DNA of 64,000 bases from the NCBI GenBank assembly GCA_021648025.1, contig JAKITO010000007.1:1-64000 (forward strand). The letters are read 5' to 3'. The notes below the pieces were generated by a model. It worked only from the letters and a program-made list of their open reading frames with translations. It searched no databases and was not told the DNA's origin. Positions 53,575 through 62,576 of the stretch are shown here, one piece after another. This stretch comes from Paracoccaceae bacterium. GTDB lineage: Bacteria > Pseudomonadota > Alphaproteobacteria > Rhodobacterales > Rhodobacteraceae. Within the stretch, counting starts at the first letter, position 1. Each line of letters opens with the position of its first letter. The position numbers and the translations under genes were made by a program.

Positions 53575-55257
53575 ATGAGTATTGTAAGCTTTCTGGTGGA
53601 ATTGACCGGTGCCACGATGCTGCTGCTTTATGCCGTGCGCATGGTGCGTACCGGGATAGAACGGGCCTTTGGCGCATCGTTTCATCGGATCATGACGACA
53701 ACCAGCAACCCGGCAAGCTCGGCAGCCACAGGGCTGGTCATGGCCGTGGTCATGCAAAGCTCGGCCGCTGTCGCCCTGCTGGTCGCGGGGTTTGCAGGAA
53801 CTGGCGCGATCAGCTTTGGCGCGGGGTTGGCGGTGGTCCTTGGGGCGGATTTGGGGTCGGCTTTGCTGATCCAGGTGTTGTCGTTCAAACTGGAATGGCT
53901 GGTGCCGGTGTTGCTGGCGGTCGGCGGTGGGTTTTTCATCAAATCAGACCGGCGCAAGCTGAAACAGGCCGGGCGGATCATCCTTGGTATCGCCTTTATC
54001 CTGATATCGCTGCGGTTTTTGCGCGAAACCATGGACCCAATCCGCGATTCTGCGTTTTTGCCATCAATTGCCGGATACCTTGAAGCCGATTTTATTGCCG
54101 CATTCCTGATTGGTGCATTGCTGGCCTGGGCGATGCATTCCTCGGTTGCGGTGATATTGATGTGCGTGACTATGGTGGCAATTGACGCCATCCCGATTGG
54201 GGCTGGCGTTTCACTGGTGTTGGGGGCCAACCTTGGCTCGGCGATCATTCCTATCTGGCTTAGCCGGGGCCTGTCGCCGGTGGCGCGGCGGGTGCCATTG
54301 GCGAACTTTCTGTTGCGGGGCAGCGGGGCGGTTTTGATGGTGGTGATTGTCAACAAAACGCCAATCCTGTCTGTTTTGGGCTGGAACGATGGGGCGCAGG
54401 CGTTGATCAACATGCATGTCGCCTTTAACATGTTGCTGTTGCTGGCTCTGCCGTTCTGCCGGTTTCTGGAAGGACCGATGGCCAGGTTTCTGCCGGAGAT
54501 CAGCACACCCGAAGAAGACCTGCCGCATGAATATGTCTCGGTGCTTGATCACAGCGCAAAATCGGTGCCAACCTTGGCCCTGGCCAACCTGAAACGCGAA
54601 GTGTTGCGGATGGAGCAGGTGATGCAATCCATGTGCGCGCCCTTGATGGAGCTGTTTCGCGAATATGACAAAGACCGCGCCCAGGCCCTGACCGACCGCG
54701 ATGGGGTTTTGAACAAGGCGCTGGACGATATCCGCCATTATGTCGCTGAAATGCCGTCTGACAAGATGACCAAGCAGGAATCGAAACGTGCCCGCGAATT
54801 GACTGAATACGCCATTGCGCTAGAAGCATCAGGTAATCTGGTGGTGAAATTCCTGCTGCCTCAGGTACGTGAGAAAGCCCGCAACGGTGTGAAGTTCTCC
54901 AAGGCGGGGCGTCAGGAACTGATAAATATGCACGAACGGGTGATGGCCAACATGGGGTTGGCGTCAAATGTGTTGGTTTCCGACGATATTGAAAGTGCGC
55001 GGTTGTTGTTGGAAGAAAAGACCGAAATGACCCGGATGGAACGGTCAAGCCGCAAGAAACACCTAAGGCGGTTGTCGGAGGGGTCACAAGCCAGCTTTGA
55101 CAGCAGTGACATTCACCTGGAAATGTTGCGGGTCTTGCGGGAAATCAACAGCCATGTGGCGTCGGTCTGTTATCCGATCCTGTACCGGGGCGGTCAGTTG
55201 CTGGAAACACGGCTGATCGAAACGATGGATGACGACCCGGACGCTGTAGAGAACTGA
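53575..55257 (+). CDS. Na/Pi cotransporter family protein with PhoU-like tail
   Basis: This 560-aa protein contains the two inverted PNaS repeats of type II sodium-phosphate cotransporters. The QSS motifs appear as MQSSAAVALLVAGFAGTG (about 58-75) and MHSSVAVILMCVTMVA (about 183-198). LGADLGSALLIQV and LGANLGSAIIPIWL follow them. About nine membrane segments extend to residue 310. The soluble remainder (about 330-550) is helical and PhoU-like, with LKREVLRMEQVMQSM and HERVMANMGLASNVLV. It should import phosphate or regulate its flux. The divergent PMH-like gene 259 bases away makes a phosphate-related pair. Confidence 0.92.
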   Translation: MSIVSFLVELTGATMLLLYAVRMVRTGIERAFGASFHRIMTTTSNPASSAATGLVMAVVMQSSAAVALLVAGFAGTGAISFGAGLAVVLGADLGSALLIQVLSFKLEWLVPVLLAVGGGFFIKSDRRKLKQAGRIILGIAFILISLRFLRETMDPIRDSAFLPSIAGYLEADFIAAFLIGALLAWAMHSSVAVILMCVTMVAIDAIPIGAGVSLVLGANLGSAIIPIWLSRGLSPVARRVPLANFLLRGSGAVLMVVIVNKTPILSVLGWNDGAQALINMHVAFNMLLLLALPFCRFLEGPMARFLPEISTPEEDLPHEYVSVLDHSAKSVPTLALANLKREVLRMEQVMQSMCAPLMELFREYDKDRAQALTDRDGVLNKALDDIRHYVAEMPSDKMTKQESKRARELTEYAIALEASGNLVVKFLLPQVREKARNGVKFSKAGRQELINMHERVMANMGLASNVLVSDDIESARLLLEEKTEMTRMERSSRKKHLRRLSEGSQASFDSSDIHLEMLRVLREINSHVASVCYPILYRGGQLLETRLIETMDDDPDAVEN

Positions 55258-55271
55258 CCTGTCAGTGGTTG

Positions 55272-55350
55272 GTAGGATGGGTTTTCAACCCATCTTTCCA
55301 TGCTGCCGGCCATGCTGTCGGGGGGAAGGTGGGTTGAAAACCCACCCTAC
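55272..55350. repeat. Pair of inverted REP-like elements between convergent genes
   Basis: A 23-base element at 55272-55294 and its inverse at 55328-55350 differ at two positions. Each contains an internal palindrome, TGGGTTTTCAACCCA in the first and its like in the second, so the unit can fold as one long stem or two small ones. The GTGGGT/ACCCAC core matches the hairpin at 10203-10227. It occupies the gap between two converging genes, where it may end transcription from both sides. Confidence 0.8.
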
Positions 55351-55364
55351 GGATTGTTGCAGTG

Positions 55365-57080
55365 TCAAGCTCTTTTCACCATCACCCGGATTTGTTTCCC
55401 GATCTCCTGGAGCACGGACAATTCACCGATTTTCCGTAGCTTGTTTGCCTGTTCGTCGAAAGAGCTTCGGCGCAGATCAAGGAAAATATGGCCGCCTGAA
55501 TTCACTTTCTGTCCGAAAAATTCAAGATATACATCGACCGGAAAATGAAACCCGCAGGCAAGAAAGCTGACGGCAATATCAACTGAATCGACCGACATGA
55601 TATCGTTTTTCGAAGGGTTAAGGCGTTCGACCGAATTTGCATCGACGCTGTTCTTCGTCAGAAATTCCACAGCTTTCGAGAGCTTTGAATACGCAGACCC
55701 TTCATCGGTATAACCAAAATGCTTTTGGTCGTTTTCTTCCAGATCAATCAGAACCAATCTGGACTGAAATGCCTGGTGCATGAACAGGTCGAAAATGGCG
55801 TACCCACAGCCAATATCTGCTATGGATTTGTTCGGGATGGTTTCCAAAACCGGCATCAGCGCATCAAATTCCGTGCCAATCACCCGGGTTGCACGCTCTG
55901 CGAGAATTGCGCCATGGTTCGTGACAATAGCATCCAAACCCGCTGTCGACCCATCCGACCACGCCTTAATCAGGCGCCCGGGTTTTGGTACATCGACAAG
56001 AATTTCGGATCTTTGCAGAATGAAATTCAGCAGGTCCTGATCGTCAAACATTGAGTAGTCGAATTTCGAAATATCGAGCATTGAGCCTTGTCCTCGGGTG
56101 GGTTTCGCCGGGAATTCCTGCATACAGTCCTTGATGAATTTCTTTTCCAGCAGAAACTTACGGGATAATTGGTCAACCGACATATCCCCGGCCAAAGCCA
56201 TTGTGCCAATCATTTCCCGGAAACCCGGCTCGTCGGCCTGCGCGTGCTTTTTCACGATTTTGGCCGGAATAGGTGCCGCACCCGGGTTTACGCCATGTTT
56301 ATCCAGCAGCTTGTCCATGAAACTGCCACGGCGGGGCGTGTTGTTTTCCTTTTCCTCAAGCCGGGGTTTCATCCGCCGGGCCCAGAAATGCACACCACGG
56401 GTGGCGTCGCTAAGGTTTTCTTCTGGTTTGAACCGGCTGATGATCAACTGGTTACGGTCTTTGAATGAAATCGGATAAAATGCTTCAACTGGCTGAGCAT
56501 GCTCTATCTCGCCCGTCTGTTGCAGGAAATGGGTGACCGCCGCAGGTCCGGTAAAACCCCAATTCTGCTGCGTCATATGCACCGGAGTCCCGGCATCTTT
56601 TTCGCGCCGCAACTCGGCTTGCAGGTCATCGTTCAGCCAGGGGCCGATCGCATATTCATCCTGAAAAAACTGCAACAGGGCCTTCAGGGTTTTCGACGTT
56701 TTGGGCAGCCCAAGCACCGCATTGCAAACCAGCCCCGGCTTTTCCCAGCCAAACACAAACCTGGATTTATAGTCAAACGGGCGATAGCAGTAGATATCCG
56801 CATCGACCCATATCTTGCTGGTTTTTTTCAGAAGTTGCAGCCGCCAGATATCCGCGTGGATTGCCGGGCTTCCGGTGCGGGCGTGTTTATACATCGGCTC
56901 ACCCGGGAAAATGTCGCTGGCGTCACCGGCATGAACACCCTCGGGGATGTTGGTAATGGGTGCATAGCTATACAGGGTGATATGATGACCCGCGTCGGCA
57001 AATGACTTGAGACACAACTGTTCCAGCCAGGACAGCTGACCGCCGATCCAAAGGCTGGCGATTTCAGGGAGTTTGGCCAT
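55365..57080 (-). CDS. Glycosyltransferase (GT32-like) fused to a SAM methyltransferase-like domain
   Basis: This 571-aa protein has two halves. The N-terminal half (about 1-235) resembles GT32/capsular polysaccharide transferases: ASLWIGGQLSWLEQLCLKSF at the start, the DxD metal site in IWVDADIYCYRPF (about residue 94), and TQQNWGFTGPAAVTHFL. A lysine-rich, probably flexible linker (about 238-345) follows. The C-terminal half (about 400-571) has the SAM-binding motif I SIADIGCGYAIFDLF, then LVLIDLEEND and a late SFLACGFHFPVDVYLEFF. The ATG at 57080 fits AAGGA 11 bases upstream better than a GTG three codons earlier. It may add and methylate a sugar on a surface glycan (inference). Confidence 0.7.
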   Translation of the reverse strand: MAKLPEIASLWIGGQLSWLEQLCLKSFADAGHHITLYSYAPITNIPEGVHAGDASDIFPGEPMYKHARTGSPAIHADIWRLQLLKKTSKIWVDADIYCYRPFDYKSRFVFGWEKPGLVCNAVLGLPKTSKTLKALLQFFQDEYAIGPWLNDDLQAELRREKDAGTPVHMTQQNWGFTGPAAVTHFLQQTGEIEHAQPVEAFYPISFKDRNQLIISRFKPEENLSDATRGVHFWARRMKPRLEEKENNTPRRGSFMDKLLDKHGVNPGAAPIPAKIVKKHAQADEPGFREMIGTMALAGDMSVDQLSRKFLLEKKFIKDCMQEFPAKPTRGQGSMLDISKFDYSMFDDQDLLNFILQRSEILVDVPKPGRLIKAWSDGSTAGLDAIVTNHGAILAERATRVIGTEFDALMPVLETIPNKSIADIGCGYAIFDLFMHQAFQSRLVLIDLEENDQKHFGYTDEGSAYSKLSKAVEFLTKNSVDANSVERLNPSKNDIMSVDSVDIAVSFLACGFHFPVDVYLEFFGQKVNSGGHIFLDLRRSSFDEQANKLRKIGELSVLQEIGKQIRVMVKRA

Positions 57081-57250
57081 TGATGCCACGGTCCTTCGTT
57101 ATGATCCTGTCGCCCTTACTGCCAAGGGACGTTACATTTCTGTATTCCCGCATATCATGCTCTCATACAAGCAAGCCGTGACAATATCGGTTCACTCTGC
57201 GCCGTGCAGCGGCTAAAAGGCCACTTAGGATTTAAGCGGAGCCCGCGAAG

Positions 57251-58768
57251 ATGACTGCCCCCAAGCCTGTTGTGTTGTGTATTCTTGATGGTTGGGGGGT
57301 TTCTGCGGACATCCGGACCAATGCGCCGTATCTGGCGAAAACCCCGACGTTTGATGCGATTATCGCCCAGGGGCCTGCTGCGCAGCTGATCACCCATGGG
57401 CCTGATGTGGGCCTGCCACGCGGGCAGATGGGCAATTCCGAGGTGGGCCATACCAATATTGGCGCTGGCCGGGTGGTGGCGATGGACCTGGGGCAAATTG
57501 ATCTGGCGATTGAGGATGGCTCATTTTTTCGGGAACCTGCGTTGCTGGCATTCATCGCCAAGCTGAAGGCAAGCGGTGGCACCGCGCATCTGCTTGGGCT
57601 GGCGTCCGATGGCGGGGTGCATGGTCACATCAATCATATCGTCGCGGCGGCGCAAGCGATTGATGATGCGGGTGTGCCGGTGGTTTTGCACGCGATGACG
57701 GATGGACGTGATGTAGCGCCCAAATCGGCTAACGGGTATCTCGACGCTCTGCAAATCCGCCTGCCGGGGAAGGTGCGCATTGTCACTGTTACCGGGCGCT
57801 ATTACGCTATGGATCGTGATAATCGCTGGAACCGGGTAAAGCTGGCATATGACGCCATGATACGTGGCACGGGCCGGGTGGCGGCAACGCCCGATGCGGC
57901 GGTTCTTGCGGGGTATGACCGCGACGAAACTGATGAATTCATCCTGCCGTCGGTGATCGGCGACTACAGCGGCGTGAAAGACAATGACGGCATTTTCTGC
58001 CTGAATTTCCGCGCCGACCGAGTGCGTGAAATTCTTGCCGCAATCGCACAGCCCGGCTTTGATGCGTTTCATACCGGTGCAAGACCGGAATTGGCCGCAA
58101 TGCTGGGCATGGCAGAATATTCCCAAGCCCATACCGAATATATTTCGACCGTCTATCCCAAACCTCGGATTGTTCACACTCTGGGCGCATGGGTTGCCGC
58201 GCAAGGCTTGCGTCAGTTCCATCTGGCTGAGACCGAAAAATATCCGCATGTGACGTTCTTTCTGAACGGCGGCAAAGAAGAACCCGAACTGGGCGAAGAC
58301 CGGTACATGGCGAAATCGCCCGATGTGGCGACCTATGACCTGAAACCTGAAATGTCAGCGGATGAGGTCACGGACCAGTTCGTTGGTGCGATTGAGGCCG
58401 GGTATGACCTGATCATCACCAATTACGCCAACCCCGACATGGTCGGCCATACTGGCGACCTGAACGCCGCAATCCTTGCCTGCGAGGCGGTGGACCGGGG
58501 GCTGACCCGCGTGGTGACGGCCTTGCAAAAGGCCGGTGGCGCGATGATTGTCACCGCCGACCACGGCAATTGCGAAATGATGATCGACCCCGAAACCGGC
58601 GGGCCACATACAGCCCATACGCTGAACCCGGTGCCGGTGGTTCTGGTCGGCGGGCCACAAGGCGCACAATTGCACAATGGACGGCTGGCCGATCTGGCCC
58701 CAACCCTGTTGCACCTGATGCAAATCGAGGCACCAGCCGAAATGACCGGAACGAGCCTGATTTCATGA
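57251..58768 (+). CDS. gpmI: 2,3-Bisphosphoglycerate-independent phosphoglycerate mutase
   Basis: This 505-aa enzyme interconverts 3- and 2-phosphoglycerate. It belongs to the alkaline-phosphatase-like iPGM family: CILDGWGV with the first metal Asp, and the phosphorylated Ser in GQMGNSEVGHTNIGAGR (about residues 57-73). HAMTDGRDVAPKSA, and metal sites VTADHGNCEMM and PHTAHTLNPVPVVLVG, lie further on. Length is normal. Its stop overlaps the ATG of the EnvC-like gene (ATGA), a common gpmI-envC-ctpA order in alphaproteobacteria. Confidence 0.97.
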   Translation: MTAPKPVVLCILDGWGVSADIRTNAPYLAKTPTFDAIIAQGPAAQLITHGPDVGLPRGQMGNSEVGHTNIGAGRVVAMDLGQIDLAIEDGSFFREPALLAFIAKLKASGGTAHLLGLASDGGVHGHINHIVAAAQAIDDAGVPVVLHAMTDGRDVAPKSANGYLDALQIRLPGKVRIVTVTGRYYAMDRDNRWNRVKLAYDAMIRGTGRVAATPDAAVLAGYDRDETDEFILPSVIGDYSGVKDNDGIFCLNFRADRVREILAAIAQPGFDAFHTGARPELAAMLGMAEYSQAHTEYISTVYPKPRIVHTLGAWVAAQGLRQFHLAETEKYPHVTFFLNGGKEEPELGEDRYMAKSPDVATYDLKPEMSADEVTDQFVGAIEAGYDLIITNYANPDMVGHTGDLNAAILACEAVDRGLTRVVTALQKAGGAMIVTADHGNCEMMIDPETGGPHTAHTLNPVPVVLVGGPQGAQLHNGRLADLAPTLLHLMQIEAPAEMTGTSLIS

Positions 58769-59922
58769 AGTTCTGCATATCCCTCATCCTTTTTTCACTC
58801 ATGGGCGCGGCAACTTTCGCCCAATCCGACCCGGGCGAAGCGGCCCTTGCGGCGTCCGAACAGCTTCAATCCGCCACCGCCCTGCTGGACAAGGCCGAAG
58901 GTGCGCGTGACCGGGTGCGCGCCCTGACCGAAACCGTGCGCGCCTATGAGGCCGGTCTTGCAGCCATGCGTGACGGGGTGCGCCGCGCGGCAACCCGCGA
59001 GGCACAGCTAAGCCGCCGGTTACAGGCCCGCGAGGGCGATATTGCCCAACTTCTTGGGGTGCTTCTGACCATCGAATCGGCCCCCGCGCCGGTGCTGCTT
59101 TTGCATCCTGCTGGCCCGCAGGGCAGTGCGCGCGCCGCAATGATGCTGGCCGAGGTGACGCCGGGGCTGACCGCCAAAGCCGCCGCACTTAAGGATGATC
59201 TGGAAGAAATGCAGATGCTGCGGAAATTGCGGCAGGCGGCCTCGCGCACGCTCAAAGCCGGGTTGGCCGGAGTTCAACAGGCGCGCGCACGGCTTAGCAA
59301 GGCAGTTGCAGATCGCACAGACCTGCCGCGCCGTTTCACCGAAGACCCGGTGCGCACGGCGATATTGCTGTCCTCTACCGATACCCTGGATGCCTTTGCC
59401 GACGGGCTGGGTGATATTGCCAGTGGCGACATCACCGAAACCAGCGCGGATATCAGCCTTTTGAAAGGCAATATTCCTTTGCCCGTGCAAGGCATCATCC
59501 TGCATCGCGCAGGCGAGGCGGACGCCGCCGGGATCAAACGCGTCGGGATCATCCTGGCCACCAGGTCGCGGGCATTGGTAACAACGCCCACAGCGGCAAC
59601 GATCCGCTATCAAGGCCCGCTTTTGAATCTTGGCAAGGTGGTTATTCTGGAACCACAGCCGGGGACGCTTTTTATTCTATCGGGTCTGGCCGAAGTCTAC
59701 GGCGAGATCGGTCAGGTCATTCCAGAAGGCTCTCCTGTTGGGCTGATGGGCGGAGCTATCAGCAATAATGAGCCGAATAATGGTGCACAATCCACAGCTA
59801 TTGTGTCACTAAGCGGTGAAGGCACTGGAACTAATCGTTCAGAAACGCTCTATATAGAGGTCAGAGAGGGCAAAAGCCCTGTGGACCCGGAAACGTGGTT
59901 CCAAACGGATAAGGATGGATAA
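58765..59922 (+). CDS. EnvC-like murein hydrolase activator (degenerate LytM domain)
   Basis: This 385-aa protein has a signal peptide (KFCISLILFSLMGAATFA) and two long coiled-coil stretches (about 25-110 and 130-195). The C-terminal LytM/M23-like domain spans about 270-380. The metal ligands of active LytM peptidases are missing: where HxxxD and HxH are expected the sequence reads GIILATRSRALV and VVILEPQPGTLFIL. LYIEVREGKSPVDPETWF still marks the domain end. Such degenerate proteins activate amidases at the division site. The start at 58765 follows from the ATGA overlap and the signal peptide; an upstream in-frame start lies within gpmI. ctpA follows after 6 bases. Confidence 0.9.
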   Translation: MKFCISLILFSLMGAATFAQSDPGEAALAASEQLQSATALLDKAEGARDRVRALTETVRAYEAGLAAMRDGVRRAATREAQLSRRLQAREGDIAQLLGVLLTIESAPAPVLLLHPAGPQGSARAAMMLAEVTPGLTAKAAALKDDLEEMQMLRKLRQAASRTLKAGLAGVQQARARLSKAVADRTDLPRRFTEDPVRTAILLSSTDTLDAFADGLGDIASGDITETSADISLLKGNIPLPVQGIILHRAGEADAAGIKRVGIILATRSRALVTTPTAATIRYQGPLLNLGKVVILEPQPGTLFILSGLAEVYGEIGQVIPEGSPVGLMGGAISNNEPNNGAQSTAIVSLSGEGTGTNRSETLYIEVREGKSPVDPETWFQTDKDG

Positions 59923-59928
59923 TCGAAC

Positions 59929-61272
59929 ATGAAGAAATTCGTGATGGCCGCGGTTGGCGGTACTTTGGCAGGCATTTTGGCAACAACCCAGGTGGCAGGG
60001 CCACTTTTGGCGCAGGAATCCACGCGCAATGTCAACATTTACGAGCAGCTGGACCTGTTTGGTGATATTTTTGAACGCATCCGCGTGCAGTATGTCGAGG
60101 AGGTCAACGAGAAAGATCTGATCGAGGCGGCAATCAACGGCATGCTGACCTCGCTTGATCCGCACTCCAGCTATCTTTCACCCGAAGATGCCGCCTCTAT
60201 GCGGGTACAGACGCGCGGGGAATTTGGCGGCCTGGGCATCGAAGTCACGCAGGAAGAGGGCTTTATCAAAGTTGTGTCACCCATCGACGGCACCCCGGCA
60301 GACGAGGCCGGGATCGAAGCTGGTGATTTCATTACCCATGTTGACGGCGAAAGTGTTCTGGGGCTGACCCTTGACAAGGCAGTCAAGTTGATGCGCGGCC
60401 TGGTCGGAACCGAGATTATCATCACCGTAGTGCGCGAAGGCGAGCCAGAGCCGTTTGATGTGTCGATCATCCGTGATACGATCAAGCTGACGGCGGTACG
60501 GGCCAGGACCGAAGGCACCACTGTGGTGCTGCGCCTGACCACCTTCAACGATCAAACCACCCCAAACCTTGAGTCCGGGATAAAAGAACAGATCGAAGCC
60601 GCTGGCGGAATCGAAAACGTGAGCGGGTTTGTTCTGGACCTGCGCAACAATCCCGGCGGCCTGCTGACCCAGGCGATTCGAGTGTCCGACGCGTTCCTTG
60701 AATCGGGCGAGATTGTCAGCACACGGGGCCGCAACCCCGAGGATGGCGAGCGGTTTAACGCCACACCCGGTGATCTGGCCGGCGGTTTGCCGATGGTGGT
60801 GCTGATCAATGGCGGATCGGCGTCCGCCTCTGAAATCGTGGCCGGCGCGTTGCAGGACCATCGCCGGGCGATTGTTGTTGGCACCAAAAGCTTTGGCAAA
60901 GGCTCGGTTCAGACGGTGATGCCTTTGCGTGGTGACGGGGCAATGCGCCTGACCACGGCGCGTTATTACACACCGTCGGGCCGGTCGATTCAGGCGTTGG
61001 GTGTATCGCCAGACATCATAGTTGACCAACCCCGCCGCAAACCAGAGACCGAAGAAGAGGATGAGGAAACCAAAACTTCGCGCAGCAGACGCTCTGAGGC
61101 CGATTTGCGGGGCCGGTTGAACAATGACAGCCTGTCCGAAGACGAGATTCGCCAGATCGAAGAAGACCGCACCAAGGCGGAAGCCGCCGCTGATCTTCGG
61201 GAAAAGGATTATCAACTGGCCTATGCGATCGACATTCTGACTGGATTGTCAGCGCTTGCGCCAACGAAGTAA
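59929..61272 (+). CDS. ctpA: C-terminal processing peptidase (S41 family, CtpA)
   Basis: This 447-aa periplasmic serine peptidase has a signal peptide or anchor (AAVGGTLAGILATTQVAGPLLA). The N-terminal helical cap follows, then the PDZ domain (GGLGIEVTQEEGFIKV to LMRGLVGTEI, about 95-180). The catalytic Ser is in NGGSASASEIVAGAL and the Lys in GTKSFGKGSVQ, about 25 residues apart, as in the Ser-Lys dyad. The C-terminal stretch (EEEDEETKTSRSRRSEAD) is highly charged. It trims C-termini of envelope proteins and often controls wall hydrolases, consistent with following the EnvC-like gene. Confidence 0.96.
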   Translation: MKKFVMAAVGGTLAGILATTQVAGPLLAQESTRNVNIYEQLDLFGDIFERIRVQYVEEVNEKDLIEAAINGMLTSLDPHSSYLSPEDAASMRVQTRGEFGGLGIEVTQEEGFIKVVSPIDGTPADEAGIEAGDFITHVDGESVLGLTLDKAVKLMRGLVGTEIIITVVREGEPEPFDVSIIRDTIKLTAVRARTEGTTVVLRLTTFNDQTTPNLESGIKEQIEAAGGIENVSGFVLDLRNNPGGLLTQAIRVSDAFLESGEIVSTRGRNPEDGERFNATPGDLAGGLPMVVLINGGSASASEIVAGALQDHRRAIVVGTKSFGKGSVQTVMPLRGDGAMRLTTARYYTPSGRSIQALGVSPDIIVDQPRRKPETEEEDEETKTSRSRRSEADLRGRLNNDSLSEDEIRQIEEDRTKAEAAADLREKDYQLAYAIDILTGLSALAPTK

Positions 61273-61283
61273 CCTTACCAAGC

Positions 61284-61312
61284 AAGGGCCGCACCAGGAT
61301 GGCGCGGCCCTT
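61284..61312 (+). terminator. Likely terminator hairpin after ctpA
   Basis: AAGGGCCGC (61284-61292) and GCGGCCCTT (61304-61312) form a perfect 9-bp stem 12 bases after the ctpA stop. TAGGCATTGTTTCTT follows, a weak T-rich tail. The position and stem strength fit a factor-independent terminator ending the gpmI-envC-ctpA unit. Confidence 0.75.
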
Positions 61313-61528
61313 AGGCATTGTTTCTTGATGCCGCCACACGCACATTTTGCGCATTGCCCCCCAAACCAAGGCTGATTTGGCCACTTTGACCCGCAGAATG
61401 TGAATGTGGGTTCAGAGATGATTGCATTCATTTATATAAGTATTTATGAATGTGTTTAATTGTGACATTTCGCCGGACCTGCCAAAACCTGACCCGGAGA
61501 TGGTCATTGAATTGAAGTGGAGCCATGC

Positions 61529-61960
61529 ATGTACCGCAAAGCCAGCAGCGGACGTTTTATCGGCCTTTCGACATTTCTGATCGTCATCGTGATGGCGGTG
61601 TTTACCTGGGTCATGTACGGCATGGCCCAGCAGGTATTCGTGATGACCGACATCATGGTCGAACTTAGCGACAGCTTTAAGTCGATGGTCGAAATTCAAC
61701 AGGTCATGGTCGCCGATATCCATTCCATGAGCATTGATATGTCCGAGATGAACCAAAAAGTTGGTAGTATGACCGAATCGGTTGGCGACATGTCCGGGTC
61801 AATCGGGACGATGTCTTCATCGGTCGCCGGTATGGGCGACGCGGTGAACAGCCTGGCCGGCAGTGTTGGCCGCATGTCCTATGACGTGTCCAAAGCCTCA
61901 TATGCAATGTCCAACCCGATGTCGTTTATGTGGGGCAACAACAGCCCGTTTCCCTTCTGA
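61529..61960 (+). CDS. Membrane-anchored Met/Ser-rich coiled-coil protein (uncharacterised)
   Basis: This 143-aa protein has one N-terminal transmembrane helix (about 11-31, GLSTFLIVIVMAVFTWVMYG). A helical region of seven-residue rhythm follows (about 45-125): DIHSMSIDMSEMNQKVGSM, then SVGDMSGSIGTMSSSVAGM, then MGDAVNSLAGSVGRMSYDV. Met, Ser, Val and Gly recur at fixed places, suggesting a long two- or four-helix bundle outside the inner membrane. The C-terminus is MSFMWGNNSPF. The ATG at 61529 has GTGGAG about 6-11 bases upstream. I recognise no family, though such patterns recall signalling helices of chemoreceptors. The gene starts 256 bases after ctpA and 26 bases before the M41-like gene. 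Confidence 0.65.
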   Translation: MYRKASSGRFIGLSTFLIVIVMAVFTWVMYGMAQQVFVMTDIMVELSDSFKSMVEIQQVMVADIHSMSIDMSEMNQKVGSMTESVGDMSGSIGTMSSSVAGMGDAVNSLAGSVGRMSYDVSKASYAMSNPMSFMWGNNSPFPF

Positions 61961-61986
61961 ACTGAATTTTCGGATAGACCAGCACC

Positions 61987-62550
61987 ATGTACGATGACAT
62001 TGTTTGTAATATCCCCGAAGGCCGGTGCAGCGATCATACCTATCGTCTGGCCGTATATGAAGCAGGTCATGCGCTGACCGCGCGCGCGCTGGGGCTGAAA
62101 CTCATCTCGGTCAAGATGCTGCCGCGTCCGCCGGTTCTGACCAGCGACAAGGCGTTTGCCAATAACGATTGGGGTGCATTTGTCGAAATGTTGGAAAACC
62201 GGATTATCGAGTTATTCGGTGGTCAGATCGCCGAACAACACTGTTGCGGCACCAATACCTGTTGCAGTGGAGACATTGCCCGGATTGATGAGCTTGCCAA
62301 GCTGGTGGCCGGTTTAAGTGGCGCGGAAGATTCCGAAGCGGTGATGTTCGAGCTTGAGGACGCAGCAATTGAGATTTTCGCCGATCAAAAATACCGCGAT
62401 GCCATTGTGCCTATTGCCGAGTTTTTGTTCCATCGGGCTGAAACGGGCAGAGAGGTCATTGACGGGCCGGATATTGAGGCCGAGCTGGACAAACATGTTC
62501 CTGTTGCCGAGCGGAAGACCTGGTTGAAGCGGGTGTTTTCCTTCGGGTAG
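61987..62550 (+). CDS. FtsH/M41 peptidase-like protein with altered zinc motif (YEAGH)
   Basis: This 187-aa protein resembles the isolated M41 peptidase domain of FtsH without AAA domain or membrane helix. RLAVYEAGHALTARALGL (about 20-37) aligns with the FtsH helix containing HEAGH, but the first zinc His is Tyr24 (codon TAT, one change from CAT). Glu25 and His28 remain. The third-ligand region GGQIAEQHCCGTNTCCSGDI (about 78-97) keeps the Asp, 68 residues after His28 (about 74 in E. coli FtsH). The insert with four clustered Cys and one His is unusual. It may be an inactive relative, or may bind metal through the Cys cluster. It is close behind the membrane coiled-coil gene, 26 bases apart. 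Confidence 0.65.
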   Translation: MYDDIVCNIPEGRCSDHTYRLAVYEAGHALTARALGLKLISVKMLPRPPVLTSDKAFANNDWGAFVEMLENRIIELFGGQIAEQHCCGTNTCCSGDIARIDELAKLVAGLSGAEDSEAVMFELEDAAIEIFADQKYRDAIVPIAEFLFHRAETGREVIDGPDIEAELDKHVPVAERKTWLKRVFSFG

Positions 62551-62576
62551 GATCGCTTTGTCACGGGCCGCTCTTC

